A stretch of DNA of 64,000 nucleotides from Clitopilus passeckerianus (GCA_944990035.1 CALYLX010000145.1:558001-622000), one strand, 5' to 3'. Shown: positions 48,511 through 59,569, counted from the stretch's first letter. The notes: a model not told the origin generated them from the letters alone. A program made the numbers and translations.

Positions 48511-51500
48511 ATGTCAAAGTTCCCTGACCGTCCTGAAGGCAAGCAGAACCATACCCTTGCACAAACCAGTGAATCCCCTGCATCTCGCCCCGATACACCC
48601 CTTGCGCGTTGGCCAAACCCAAGTAGACTCTCGCTACCGTCACTACTTGCCAACCCGAATCACGACTTTGCCCAAGAAAAGACTGAAGCTTCTCGGTCTC
48701 GCGCGCACGCTGAAGCAGCGCCTCAGACATCCCAATCCGACTCGACCCAACTCGTAGATGGGCTGGCGCCGAGAGCGCCTGTTACATCTGAATCCATCTT
48801 GCAGGAGGGCACCGATGGTCACGGTCAGGCGAATGGTACGTAGTCTGAAGCTCGGACTATAAGTATCTCTAAAGCAGTCGTAGATCAAGTCGAACCAAGG
48901 AGAGAGAAGAGGCGACTTTCCAACAGCACAACCAGTGACTTTATCCAACACAAGAGGGCAAAGTTTCCTGCCTCAGAAGATGTCGAGATGTCCCCTCTCC
49001 AGAACTCCCATATCCAACCCAAAGATACGCTAGCCCCTGCAACAGCGACACCGTCCGATGGCCCATTAGGAGCAGATGGGTCATCCCCTAAAGCACCATT
49101 CGTGCACCCAGCTATGCTTGTCACGTCTCGCCAGGAGGGACGTAGCTCTTCACTCCCGAGCAACGATAGCAGAGTCGTAGGCTATTCCACGGGTTCATCC
49201 TCCAAGGAGCCGGCGGTGCATATCAACTCTTCTGCTCAAGCAAACTTGACTATTACGAATAGCCACTTGCACGCTGGGAGGGACTTGACCCAAATTGTTC
49301 TCACAAGCAATAAGGATTCACCGATACTGGTGAGGATTCACGCCTAATTCTTACGACCATTCATGTTACTGACAAGGAGCAGCGCCAGCTACGAAGAGAT
49401 CTCAACCCGGTCGATGGCGCAGCCCACGATTCTTTCGAAGCTGATCAACGATCCAAGTGCTTCAAGAACACCCGGGTACGGGTGTTGAACGACATCGAAA
49501 ATTGGATCGACGGCGACGGTAATCAGGCGCCAATATACGTGCTCGATGGCATAGCCGGTATAGGGAAATCGACGATCGCACAAACCGTGGCCGAACGAGC
49601 TGCCAAGGCTGGCATTCTCGGAGCAACATTTTTCTACACGAGGAATGAAGCACAAAGAATGACCGCGAAATACTTCTTCCCCACAATTGCATTTCAGCTT
49701 GCTCGCTACGACGATTCGTTTGCTCGCCAATTAACGAAGGCCCTGGAGCACCATCCGGATGCGGCACAGAAGACTATCAACCAGCAGCTGTCCCTTCTCA
49801 TTCTCGAACCCCTCCAGCGCTCATCGATTCCAAACGAACCATCCATCCTAGTGGTCATTGACGCACTAGACGAATGCCGGAATGACGAAGCCCAAACACT
49901 ACTATCCCTTCTAGCCCAGAACATCCGTCGTATGCCTCAGCTCAAGTTCTTCATTGCCGCTCGTCCCGAGTGGCATCTTCGAACTGTTCTAGACAACGAT
50001 TTCAATCACGAGCTATTCCGATTACATGAAATCAAAGAAACAATTGTTCAATCTGACATTCAATTGTTTCTCAAAGCTGCCCTGTCCGTCGAACGTGTTA
50101 GGAGCTTTTTACCAAACCGTCGACCTCCATGGCAGCCTAGTGCAAAGCAAATGGAAATGTTATATGATGTTTGCGGAACACTCTTCATTGTTGCATCCAC
50201 AGCCGAAAAGTTCATTTTCGACACTAAACGCATGAACCCTGGCAAACAACTGACACGCCTCCTTGAGGGTGTTTCATCCACAGACTTCTCCGGCTCGAAA
50301 TACACAAATGCAATGGATAGGTTCTACATCCAGATCATTCGTGCGGCCGCCCCAGACGATCTTGACGAAGGTGACGATTGGACGGATCGCTATCAGACTG
50401 TTGTTGGAGCAATTATTGTTCTCCAGACACCTCTACCTTGCTCAGCGCTCGCAACACTACTCGACAAGGATAGCGCTGAAATTGAGGAAGCTCTCCTTCA
50501 CCTTCATTCTCTCGTCGCACCGACCGGCAGAGATTTGGTATTTCGGGTGCATCACAAATCATTCCCCGACTTCATCACAAACGAAGAACGAATCCGGCGC
50601 GCTTTGGGAACGGAGGTAGATCCAGGTCGGAAATTCCTGATCAACACAAAGGCACGACATCGGCAGGTTGCCACAGCTTGCCTTCGCATCATGAACGAGA
50701 ATTTGAAAGAGAATGTAGCCGACCTTACTTGTCATGACTGGTACAAGGATAAAAGCGAGATCCAGAAGCTCAAGGGTTGGCGGGTTTTGGCGGAACTCGC
50801 CTACGCCGTCAGATATTGGGCCTCGCACCTGCACGCGGCAGAAGAACTGGACGAGAAGCTCAAGCAAGAGCTCAACCTATGGACATCAAAATATATCTTG
50901 GCATGGCTGGAGGTAATGTGCACGCTGGACCTAATTGGTCATGCACATGAAATATTAGAGCAAGCAGTAAACACTTTAGTGAGTGTCTCTGCCAAAGCAT
51001 TTAGTTACATTGTTACTGATAAATGTGATCCAGGAGAGATACACGGAAGAATGGAAAGAGCGAACTACAGTCAATGTGATGCTCTATGATGCAATGCGAC
51101 TTGTGTTACAGAGTGGCGAGGTCTTGAAGCTGTCACCAATGCATGTTTATTGGTCAGGCGTGCCATTTTCTCCCAAGAAAACGGCCATGTCCAGCATTTA
51201 CACAACGACGAGAAGTTTAAAGGCTCTATCCGGGGTAGAGGAGAAGTGGAACCCCATGCTTGCCACTCTCAGTGGCCACTCATCCGAAGTCAAAGCCGTC
51301 ACATTCTCTCCCGATGGCACAAGACTTGCATCGGCATCCTTTGACAAGACAGTGCGGCTCTGGGAAGGAAAGACAGGTGGACACATAGCCACTCTCAGTG
51401 GCCACTCAGAATGGGTCAATGCTGTCGCATTCTCTCCCGATGGCACAAGACTGGCATCGGCATCCCATGACAAGACAGTGTGGCTCTGGGAAGGAAAGAC

Positions 51501-52413
51501 AGGTGGACACATAGCCACTCTCAGTGGCCACTCATCCTCTGTCAATGCTGTCGCATTCTCTTCCGATGGCACAAGACTTGCATCGGCATCCTTTGACAAG
51601 ACAGTGCGGCTCTGGGAAGGAAAGACAGGTGGACACATAGCCACTCTCAGTGGCCACTCATCCTCTGTCAAAGCCGTTGCATTCTCTCCCGATGGCACAA
51701 GACTTGCATCGGCATCCTTTGGCAAGACAGTGCGGCTCTGGGAAGGAAAGACAGGTGCACACATAGCCACTCTCAGTGGCCACTCATCCTTTGTCAATGC
51801 TGTCACATTCTCTCCCGATGGCACAAGACTTGCATCAGCATCCGATGACAGCACAGTGCGGCTCTGGGAAGGAAAGACAGGTGGACACATAGCCACTCTC
51901 AGTGGCCACTCAGATCGGGTCAATGCCGTCGCATTCTCTCCCGATGGCACAAGACTTGCATCGGCATCCTTTGACAAGACAGTGCGGCTCTGGGAAGGAA
52001 AGACAGGTGCACACATAGCCACTCTCAGTGGCCACTCAGATCGGGTCAATGCCGTCGCATTCTCTCCCGATGGCACAAGACTTGCATCGGCATCCTTTGA
52101 CAAGACAGTGCGGCTCTGGGAAGGAAAGACAGGTGCACACATAGCCACTCTCAGTGGCCACTCAGATCGGGTCAATGCCGTCGCATTCTCTCCCGATGGC
52201 ACAAGACTTGCATCGGCATCCTTTGACAAGACAGTGCGGCTCTGGGAAGGAAAGACAGGTGGACACATAGCCACTCTCAGTGGCCACTCATCCTCTGTCA
52301 AAGCCGTTGCATTCTCTCCCGATGGCACAAGACTTGCATCGGCATCCGATGACAACACTGTTAAGGCAGAGCCTAACAACTTAGGTAATACTGTTTACGC
52401 TCGATGTCTTTGA
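48511..52413 (+). CDS. NACHT-WD40 NLR-like protein (NLR-B), 5' part, truncated by a retrotransposon
   Basis: Exons 48511-48835, 48878-49329, 49383-50978 and 51034-52413. The layout matches NLR-A: a disordered N-terminus, the beta-like motif [21 protein letters not shown], and a NACHT domain with GIAGIGKST and [13 protein letters not shown] helical domain follows, then eight full WD40 repeats and part of a ninth. At 52359 the frame enters the LTR, adds [16 protein letters not shown] and stops at 52411-52413. In the N-terminal region an in-frame TAG at 48841-48843 must be removed. A 42-nt GTACGT...GCAG intron (48836-48877) would do so without changing frame, otherwise the gene carries a nonsense codon. 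A truncated receptor with an intact NACHT could still be made. Confidence 0.8.
51261..52358 (+). repeat. 126-bp WD40-coding tandem repeat of NLR-B, first block
   Basis: Eight complete units and 90 bp of a ninth precede the insertion; five more full units follow it (59570-60215 block). Three successive units share GHSDRV and ASASFDK, showing recent unit duplication. Confidence 0.9.
52354..52358. repeat. Target-site duplication, left (AACAC)
   Basis: AACAC directly precedes the left LTR and is repeated directly after the right LTR at 59565-59569. Five bases is the usual length for Ty3/Gypsy integrases. Confidence 0.95.
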
Positions 52414-52823
52414 TAAACAAAGACAGAGATTTGTCAGCAGCTGCGGCTGTACTGACGACCTGGTGAGATTGACGAAGCAAGGGACTTAAAGGCAAAGTAG
52501 AGAACTAAGCAGTTAGGTAGATTGCCTAGGTCAAGCTGAGGAGCCTTGACCAAATGGTACAGGTTTATATACCTATCTAATAGTTCTAAATATAGCACAT
52601 GCGCAGCATGCTGAGTAAGTAATGAGTCATGCGCAGCATGATGAGTAAGTACATGAGTCAGAAAGAGTCAGATAAGGTATAAGTCTCTCACGATCGTGAG
52701 AGATGCGGAGTAAGCATGGAAAAAGATGAAAAATGCGCAGTGATGCGCAGCATATGTGAGTAATCGTGCATAGGTAAGCGGGCCGGGGTATGTAAGGAGA
52801 AACATGTAAGCAAAATCATAACA
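52359..52823 (-). repeat. 3' LTR
   Basis: 465 bp bounded on the plus strand by TGTTA...TAACA. In element sense it holds U3 with a palindrome (plus-strand 52684-52703, TCTCTCACGATCGTGAGAGA), two TGAGTCA sites (52623-52629 and 52654-52660) and repeated ATGCGCAGCAT words. A TATATAAA box lies at 52571-52564. Confidence 0.95.
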
Positions 52824-52856
52824 TTACCCTCTCGCTATCGTTGAAGTCTCCTGACT

Positions 52857-53282
52857 TCAATTCCTTCCTTTACCCCAGAAGTGACGGTCTATGCCCTTGT
52901 GGTAGCGTTGTGGGCAGCTAACCGGGTAATGGCCTGGGCCACGATGATGGCACAGACGACACACAAAACGAAAGCAATGACACTGTCGGTGTCTGCCTCC
53001 ACAAATGTAGCATCTGAACCATCTGGGTGGTGGTGGTCTGTTGGCAAGGTATCCGGTGCGCGGCGCCTTCTGGGACGATACTGTCGAGGGAAGGTTCACC
53101 AGCGTTGGTGAGTCGGACTCTGGTGGGCTTTCGAATGCGGAGAGGTATGGCGTTGGAGGGTTTGCCATTGGGATTGATGTTTTCCTTGTTGTCGTTCTGT
53201 TCTTTTTGACGAAGGGGTTATGTTTTATTTTGCGGCGGTGTGTAAATTGGTGACGGGAGGAAATGCTCGTAGGGTTCCGCAA
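52857..53282 (-). CDS. Retrotransposon extra ORF, Cys/His-rich
   Basis: About 140 residues between the chromodomain and the 3' LTR, on the coding strand of the element. The C-terminal half is a dense Cys/His cluster (CYICGGRHRQCHC...CRLCHHRGPGHYPVSC), like two linked zinc knuckles; the N-terminal half is Ser/Pro-rich. It is the last coding stretch before the LTR. It may form one product with the upstream frame (53720-53358), since a one-base change would join them. No known domain was assigned. A nucleic-acid-chaperone role is inferred from the cluster only. Confidence 0.55.
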   Translation of the reverse strand: MRNPTSISSRHQFTHRRKIKHNPFVKKNRTTTRKTSIPMANPPTPYLSAFESPPESDSPTLVNLPSTVSSQKAPRTGYLANRPPPPRWFRCYICGGRHRQCHCFRFVCRLCHHRGPGHYPVSCPQRYHKGIDRHFWGKGRN

Positions 53283-53357
53283 ACTTGACGTGCAGTGAGG
53301 ATTGTGACTTCCTCTTCTTGACTTTCCTCAGGCCCCCAGGGATTGGAGGCAAGGGTT

Positions 53358-53720
53358 TCAAGTCTGTCTCCTCTGGGTTGTTGAACCAGTTTTGTCGTTC
53401 GGGAAGAATTCGTCGAGGAAAGCTGTTCCTCCAATAGCAAAGAAGAGGTCTGTGAGGGTCTCCTCCGTTTCTCGATCAACTTTGTCCAAAAGTTGATCAA
53501 GATCGTCAGTGGTTTTCGCAAATTGGTGGCGCAGACGAGCCACTTCGTTGCGAGTTTCGGTTCGTCGGTTTTGGTAGAGGGTTCCTTGTTCTCCCACAGC
53601 GGTGAGAGGGTTGTCGTTGCTGCTCCAGGCAGTATGCGTACGGAGCGCCGTAATAGCGGTATCGGATTTGAAGGTGTTGCGGATGATGGTGCGGTCGTAG
53701 GAAGAGGCATTTTGAGACAT
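53358..53720 (-). CDS. Retrotransposon extra ORF, helical
   Basis: 120 residues starting MSQNASSYDRTIIRNTF, beginning 39 bp after the pol stop. A predicted coiled-coil-like stretch (TRNEVARLRHQFAKTTDDLDQLLDKVDRETEETL) dominates. It sits where env or other accessory genes occur in other Gypsy elements, but it has no signal peptide or membrane segment. Coiled coil plus the downstream Cys/His cluster gives a gag-like architecture. The function is unknown. Confidence 0.5.
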   Translation of the reverse strand: MSQNASSYDRTIIRNTFKSDTAITALRTHTAWSSNDNPLTAVGEQGTLYQNRRTETRNEVARLRHQFAKTTDDLDQLLDKVDRETEETLTDLFFAIGGTAFLDEFFPNDKTGSTTQRRQT

Positions 53721-53758
53721 TGTTATATAGTGGATGTGAGTGGGTTTGCTATGTGGTG

Positions 53759-56700
53759 TCAGGTGAGTTTCTTCCTCTTTTTATACTCGGTGAGTATTTT
53801 CTTGGCGTTCCGCAGTTCCGACTCGGGCATCCATTCGTTGTCCGCTGATGGCCATCCCTTCCATTTTACGAGGTATCTGTGTCGCCCTTTGCCTTGTTTC
53901 TGATGGGCCACAATTGCTTCTATTTCGTATTCTTCTATTCCGTCGATTTCGTCAGGTGGCGGTTTAGAGAAGCTGGGTCCATGCGCTTTGGTGGAGATGT
54001 AACGGGTGAGAAGTGACGCGTGAATCACCGGGTGGATCTTCCATCGTCTTGGCAGGTCGAGTTTATAGGTCAGGTGTCCTTTTACCTCAAGTATCTTGAA
54101 GGGTCCTTCTCGTTTGGGTGCTAGTTTCTTGGAGATGTTTCCTGATTGAGATTTGTGGCTTCTAACCACACCTTTTCTCCGACTTTGAATGGGGTGAACT
54201 GTCGTGTGATCTTCTCTGCCATGCGTTGCGCAGCAAGTGCATGTGCAGCATTTGCTTCATCGCGTGCTAGCAGAAGTTCCTTGATCCGTTTGTCAACTGC
54301 GGGAATTTTGCTAGTGGGAGCAACTGATGGGAGTGCAGGTGGTTCGTATCCCATCATTAGGTAGAATGGGGTTCGTTTGGTGACAGAGTGTGTTCGGCTG
54401 TTGTAGGAGAATTCTAGAGTGGTAATCCATTTGGACCAGGATTCGGGGTTCTGTGCACAGAAGATGCGGAGATAGGCATCAATCTCCTGATTGATCCTTT
54501 CTGTCGCACCATCGGTTTGTGGGTGGTAGGCGGTGCTCATGTTGAGCTTGATTCCAAGGAGTCGTCCCATTTCTTGGAAAACTTTAGAGGCGAATTGAGG
54601 TCCTCTGTCTGAAATTCCTTTGTCGGGAAGTCCAAAGCGACGGTAAACGTTGTCAATGTAGGCGTTTGCAGTTCCTGTGGCGTCGATTTTCTTTGTGCAA
54701 GGGATGAAAATTGCCCCCTTCGTAGCTCCATGGTCGACCACGGCCATAATGCTATCGAAACCATCACTCTCTGGGAGATCCGTGTGAAAATCGTACGTCA
54801 CTAGCGAAAATGGCCTAGTGGTTTCGGATTTGATGGGCATTAATGGTGGAGCGGTGGGGTGGCGATTGATTTTCATTTGCTGGCACATTGCACAGCCCTG
54901 CACAAAGTTCTTGATGAACACTGACATCCCTGGCCACCAGTAGTCCTTCCGGACTTTTTCCAGTGTCCCAAATTGTCCAGGGTGTCCTGCGCTGGGTAGA
55001 TCGTGATAACGTTGGACTATCTTCCTTCGGAGGTCTTCGTCATCTGGTACCACACACTTGTCCTTGTAGTACAAGATGCCATCGTCAAATTTCCAGTCTT
55101 CCAGGTTTGATCGGATTGGTGGGGGTCCGTCTTCTTTGGCGGTGCGAATGGCGTCAACAATCAGTTTGTCATTGACCATCTTGTGTACAATTTCGTCCTT
55201 TAGTTCAATGTCAATTGAGCGAAGGAAGAGCTTGTCGGGGAGGAGAATGATGTCTTCGTTGTCGGTGTCTTCACCTGGGATGTGGTCTGGTCGTCGAGAT
55301 AGTGCGTCAGATTGTATCATCTTTGCACCAGGGGTGTGTACAAGTTTGATGTTAAACTGGGATAGCATCAAATTCCATCTTGCTTGTCGTCGGTTCAACT
55401 TCCGGGCTTCTCGGAAGTATGTGAGGTTTTGTGATCGGATAGAATCACAACTGAATGTTGGGATCCATGGAAGTAGTGTCGCCAGGTTTCTAATGCGCGG
55501 ATAATGCCTAGAAGTTCTCGGTCGTAGATTTCATAGTTCCGTTCTGTTTCCGAGAACGATTTAGATATGAAACCACATGGGTGCCATGATCCGTTGGCGT
55601 CACGTTGTTGTAGGACTGCTCCTGTTGCATGTTTTGAGCGTCGCTTTCCACCACAAATGGCTTCGTGGGATCAGGCATCAGCAACACAGGCGCTTCCAGG
55701 AATTTGTCTTTCAGGGTAGTGAAAGCTTTGTGACATTCATTGGTCCATTCCCATTTCTTGTCTTTCTTGGTGAGTTCGTTCAGCGGTTTGGCAATTTCCG
55801 CATATTTTCCGATGAACCTGCGGTAAAAGTTTCCGAATCCTAGGAATGATCGGACTTCCTTTACTGTAGTTGGCGTAGGCCAGTCGCGCATCCCTGCAAG
55901 TTTGACAGGGTCCATGGAGATCTTGTTTGGTTCAATGATGAACCCAAGGTATTCCACTCTTGTGGTGTCAAATTGGCATTTCTCTGCTTTGAGGTAGAGA
56001 TCGTTGTTTTGTAGTCTTTGTAAGACTCTGCGTGTGCGTTCTCGGTGTTTTTCTGGATCGTTGGAGAAGATGAGGATGTCGTCCATGTAGATGATGACCC
56101 ATCCTTCGTCTATCATGTCTCGGAAAAGGTGGTTCATCATTGCTTGGAAGGTACCGGGTGAGTTCATTAGTCCAAAGAACATCACCATTGGTTCAAATAA
56201 CCCTCGGTTGGTCTTGAACGCTGCTTTCCATTGGTCACCATCTTTGATGCGGATGTTGTGATATCCCCATCGAATGTCGAGTTTGGTGAAGACAGTTGCT
56301 CCTTTGAGTTTATCGATGAGTTCGCTAGCCAGCGGTAAGGGGTAAGCGTTAGGTATTGTTCCTTCGTTGAGTCGTCGGTAATCCTGACATGGTCTCAGGG
56401 CTTCCGAGTCTTTCTTTGCAACAAAGAAGAACGGAGATGCTTGTGGGGAGTTGGATTCTCGGATGTATCCTTTGGCTAGATTTTCCTTGAGAAACTCGTC
56501 GAGTTTTTCTTGCTCTAAGGGGCTGAGCGGATAGACCTTGCAGTCTTTTGGCACGAAATCTGTCTTCAGATCTATGGCGTGATCCCAGGGTCGGCTTGGT
56601 GGGAATCGTTCAGATGCTGCTTTCTCAAAGACTTTTCTGTAGTCTTGAAGATAGTCGGGGATGATTTCGTCAAGGGATTTCTTTGGTTCCTTATCTTCTC

Positions 56701-57500
56701 GTTTATGTTCCAGAGCTTGCGAAATTGATGTTTCGCACGTATCCACACCTGCTGTGTGTGGTGTCTGGTTGCTGGATGGTGTGTTACCACCGTCTGTCGT
56801 ATTGTGGTAGTTGGCCTGATTGGCCCGTACACAAGGTAATCCTTTGTGTGTTCCTGCGTAAGTGGGGGTTCCTCCTTGGTGAATATTCCGACTGCCGGTT
56901 CGTTCTGGCAGTATGCGATGAGAAAATCTTCATTGATCTCTTCTCCGTCTTCGACTATTCGGAAATAGTCGCTAAGTCCTTCTGATTTTCCGGGATTCTC
57001 TTCGGAACAATCAGGTGCTGGGGTAGGTGGCGTGTTTTCCTCTAGTAGTTGTTCTCGGATGGCTCTCATCCGCTTGATGTCTACTGCTCGCATCAATGTT
57101 TGCGACAGTCGTTGGGTAATGCGTGATTCGTCGATTTCGAGTGTGCCGTCGCTCCACGATATGATTGGATCTACCCGTTTTAGCCAGGGTAATCCAAAAA
57201 TCAGGTGGTCTTTCCCGAGTCCAGTGACAAAACATCTTTCCTTGATGATGGCTGTCCCTATCTTGGCAATAACCCAGGTAAAGTGGGTAATAGTTCCTTG
57301 TTTGTTCAGGGTGCCATCAACGTTTCGTGCTGTAATCGGTTGTCGGAGTGGGAGTAGTGGGAGGTGATGTGTCTTGGCGAAGACGGAGTCGATAAATGAC
57401 CCTTGCGCTCCAGAGTCAATGAGAGCTTTTGTGCCGGCGATTGTTGTATTTCCATCTAGGGGTCTTGTAGAGAGATTGGGATACGCATAGATTCAGCATA
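53759..57500 (-). pseudogene. Retrotransposon pol (protease-RT-RNase H-integrase-chromodomain), frame-broken
   Basis: Domains in order on the minus strand: aspartic protease (ALIDSGAQGSFID near 57400); reverse transcriptase ([34 protein letters not shown] near 56080); RNase H ([22 protein letters not shown]); integrase with an HHCC finger (HPGQFGTLEKVRKDYWWPG...CAMCQQMK) and DDE core residues in YDFHTDLP, SDRGPQFAS and TERINQEID; a GPY-like segment (EGPFKILEVKGHLTYKLDLP); and a C-terminal chromodomain (EYEIEAIVAH...YLVKWKGWPSADNEWMPESEL). Frame changes fall near 57445, 56750, 55640, 55430 and 54150, each fitting one lost base, several in A or C runs. All catalytic motifs are otherwise intact. 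Confidence 0.92.
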
Positions 57501-57531
57501 AAAATCAGTAGCTACAAGTACACTGGAAATA

Positions 57532-58765
57532 TCAATCGGGCGAGGAAGTACTGACGTCGGCTTTGCAGTCTTCCTCTTTAAAACCCTCAGCCTCTGCTTC
57601 GGTGTAGAATTCAGCGGCTTCTTCTTGGGGCATGTCAGCTAGGACTGCTCTGACATATTTGATCAACTCGGCTCCCTTCTCAGGTTTCTTGTGGAATCGG
57701 CTGTCATTGTTGCTAGGGTAGGTTCTTCCAAAATTCTTCCTTTGAAGACATTGTTGGATCGTGTGACCTTTCTTGGAGCAATAGTAGCACAAGTTGTTCT
57801 TCTTGTGATGTTCTCTTTCCTCCTGGGTGAGGCGGCGTTTGGGTGGATCAGTGGTGAAACGATCAACATCCATAGCCATTGGGTCTCGGGCTCCAGTAGG
57901 TGTTTTGTAAGCACCTTTGACCATATCAGATGTCTTGATGATACGGGTATGTCCCATGATTGTCTTGGCACGTCGCCAGTTGTTGTCAAACTGGACGGCT
58001 TTCTTGACCCAATCGTCGAATGTGGTAGGAGGGGAATCGGAAAAGAGAATTTTCTCTCGGAGTTTGGGGTAAGTCCTTCCATGAAGATCTCAATCTTTGC
58101 AGTGTCACCGCTGAGATCAGTTCGTGCAAGAATATTCTTGAAGACGGTGACAAATTCGTCAGCTGTCCCATCCTGTCGTAAGGCTTTGAGTTGGAGGAGT
58201 GCGGCAGCTTTGTCGTCGGTAGGGAAAAGGCTTCTTTGAATTGGTTGATAAATTCAGCGTAGGTGGCTCTCCTTTCAGCTGCTGAATATTTATCGTGAAA
58301 TTCTAATCCCCATGCTGCTGCAGTTCCTTCTTTGAGGAAGGATAGGGCGATGCGAATCTTCTTGTCATCTTCGAGTTGGTTGAGGTTGTTTAGGATGAGG
58401 TAGTCTTCAAGTTCCTGAATGAACTTTCTGGTCTTGGATCGGTCTCCGGAGAACGTTTGGGGTTTGGCTCCAATGTCCTTCTTGTTGTTGTTGTCTTGTG
58501 ACATTTCGTAGTCGAAATCGAAGTCGGTCTCTGGTTCAATTGTTTCTGCACTGGGGCGCTCCTCTGGCTCAGCTGTGGGGCTCTCCTCTAGCTGTTGTTG
58601 TACTTGGTGTTCTTCTTCTTCCTCTTCGGGCAAGACAGAAGCGCTGGTAGACGGGACTAGTGATGGGTTCCTGGATATTGCTGTGGGTAATGGTGCGAAG
58701 CGTCGCTGTTCCTCCTCGTCTACTTCAATGTCGTGTTCTCGTTGAGCTCGGACAATAGCAGGGTC
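57532..58765 (-). pseudogene. Retrotransposon gag, frame-broken
   Basis: The frame from 58765 (DPAIVRAQREHDIEVDEEEQ) through 58633 (PEEEEEEHQVQQQLEE) encodes an acidic N-terminus and the capsid-like retrotransposon gag domain (KIRIALSFLKEGTAAAWGLEF, YAEFINQFKEAF). The frame changes near 58226 at a T run (to PTDDKAAALLQLKALRQDG) and near 58055 at an A run (to LREKILFSDSPPTTFDDWV). It ends with a CCHC zinc knuckle (CYYCSKKGHTIQQC near 57790) and stops at 57532. The residues on both sides of each break align naturally with gag. Another break may exist at 58767, extending gag further upstream. Confidence 0.85.
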
Positions 58766-59086
58766 TTATGAGGTCGTTCAGGGGTAGGGAAGTCTAGAGC
58801 GTGGAAGTGTCTGTTTTCAACGGCAACGGTGGTGAATGTGAATTTGCCAAGGGAGAGAGGCGTAGCACCAGCGGTTATTGTTGTGATTAAAACCGCAGTA
58901 GCTTCCGTTGGTGAACTTGTAGACGTTGTTGGTTCCTTCTACTAGAGTGGTATTTCGTGGCGGGTGGTCTGCCCTGTGTACGACCGTGGTGACTGAGTGG
59001 TAGCCGCAACGGCAATCGGCCTGTTGCGTGCTTCTGCTGTGTTGTCGTGGGGTGGGCCTGCGCTAACAATGAGCGGGCCTTCTGAA
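58766..59086 (-). other. Retrotransposon leader / possible 5' extension of gag
   Basis: This stretch lies between the primer-binding site and the confident start of gag. It has coding-like text (VYKFTNGSYCGFNHNNNRW; ALDFPTPERPHK) in more than one frame, so gag may start here and be broken by further indels. Confidence 0.4.
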
Positions 59087-59097
59087 CAGCTTGACCT
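59087..59097 (-). promoter_or_regulatory. Self-priming primer-binding site
   Basis: Minus-strand AGGTCAAGCTG, two bases inside the 5' LTR boundary. It is the exact complement of CAGCTTGACCT in the LTR (59279-59269; same in the 3' LTR at 52538-52528), at the predicted RNA 5' end. I did not recognise a tRNA 3' end complement at this position. Confidence 0.7.
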
Positions 59098-59099
59098 TT

Positions 59100-59564
59100 T
59101 GTTAAGGCAGAGCCTAACAACTTAGGTAATACTGTTTACGCTCGATGTCTTTGATAAACAAAGACAGAGATTTGTCAGCAGCTGCGGCTGTACTGACGAC
59201 CTGGTGAGATTGACGAAGCAAGGGACTTAAAGGCAAAGTAGAGAACTAAGCAGTTAGGTAGATTGCCTAGGTCAAGCTGAGGAGCCTTGACCAAATGGTA
59301 CAGGTTTATATACCTATCTAATAGTTCTAAATATAGCACATGCGCAGCATGCTGAGTAAGTAATGAGTCATGCGCAGCATGATGAGTAAGTACATGAGTC
59401 AGAAAGAGTCAGATAAGGTATAAGTCTCTCACGATCGTGAGAGATGCGGAGTAAGCATGGAAAAAGATGAAAAATGCGCAGTGATGCGCAGCATATGTGA
59501 GTAATCGTGCATAGGTAAGCGGGCCGGGGTATGTAAGGAGAAACATGTAAGCAAAATCATAACA
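59100..59564 (-). repeat. 5' LTR
   Basis: 465 bp, read as identical to the left LTR. In element sense the TATATAAA box is at 59312-59305 and the predicted transcription start is CAGCTTGACCT at 59279, leaving an R-U5 of 180 nt. Confidence 0.95.
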
Positions 59565-59569
59565 AACAC
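59565..59569. repeat. Target-site duplication, right (AACAC)
   Basis: Copy of 52354-52358. Deleting the element and one copy restores the NLR-B reading frame. Confidence 0.95.

Larger units (their letters stand above)
52359..59564 (-). mobile_element. Full-length Ty3/Gypsy chromovirus LTR retrotransposon
   Basis: 7206 bp, transcribed on the minus strand. Order in its own sense: 5' LTR (59564-59100), primer-binding site, gag, protease, reverse transcriptase, RNase H, integrase, chromodomain, two extra frames, purine stretch, 3' LTR (52823-52359). The LTRs are both 465 bp and read as identical base for base, so insertion is recent. It lies in the ninth WD40 repeat of NLR-B in antisense orientation. 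Gag and pol are crossed by at least seven apparent single-base deletions. Either the copy is non-autonomous or the sequence has base-calling errors. Self-priming features place it near the Tf1/sushi chromovirus group. Confidence 0.97.

Noticed and set aside
58887..59120. 77-codon minus-strand frame crossing the 5' LTR boundary
   Set aside because: It reads through the primer-binding site and LTR edge and has no recognisable features; leader sequence is the simpler reading.
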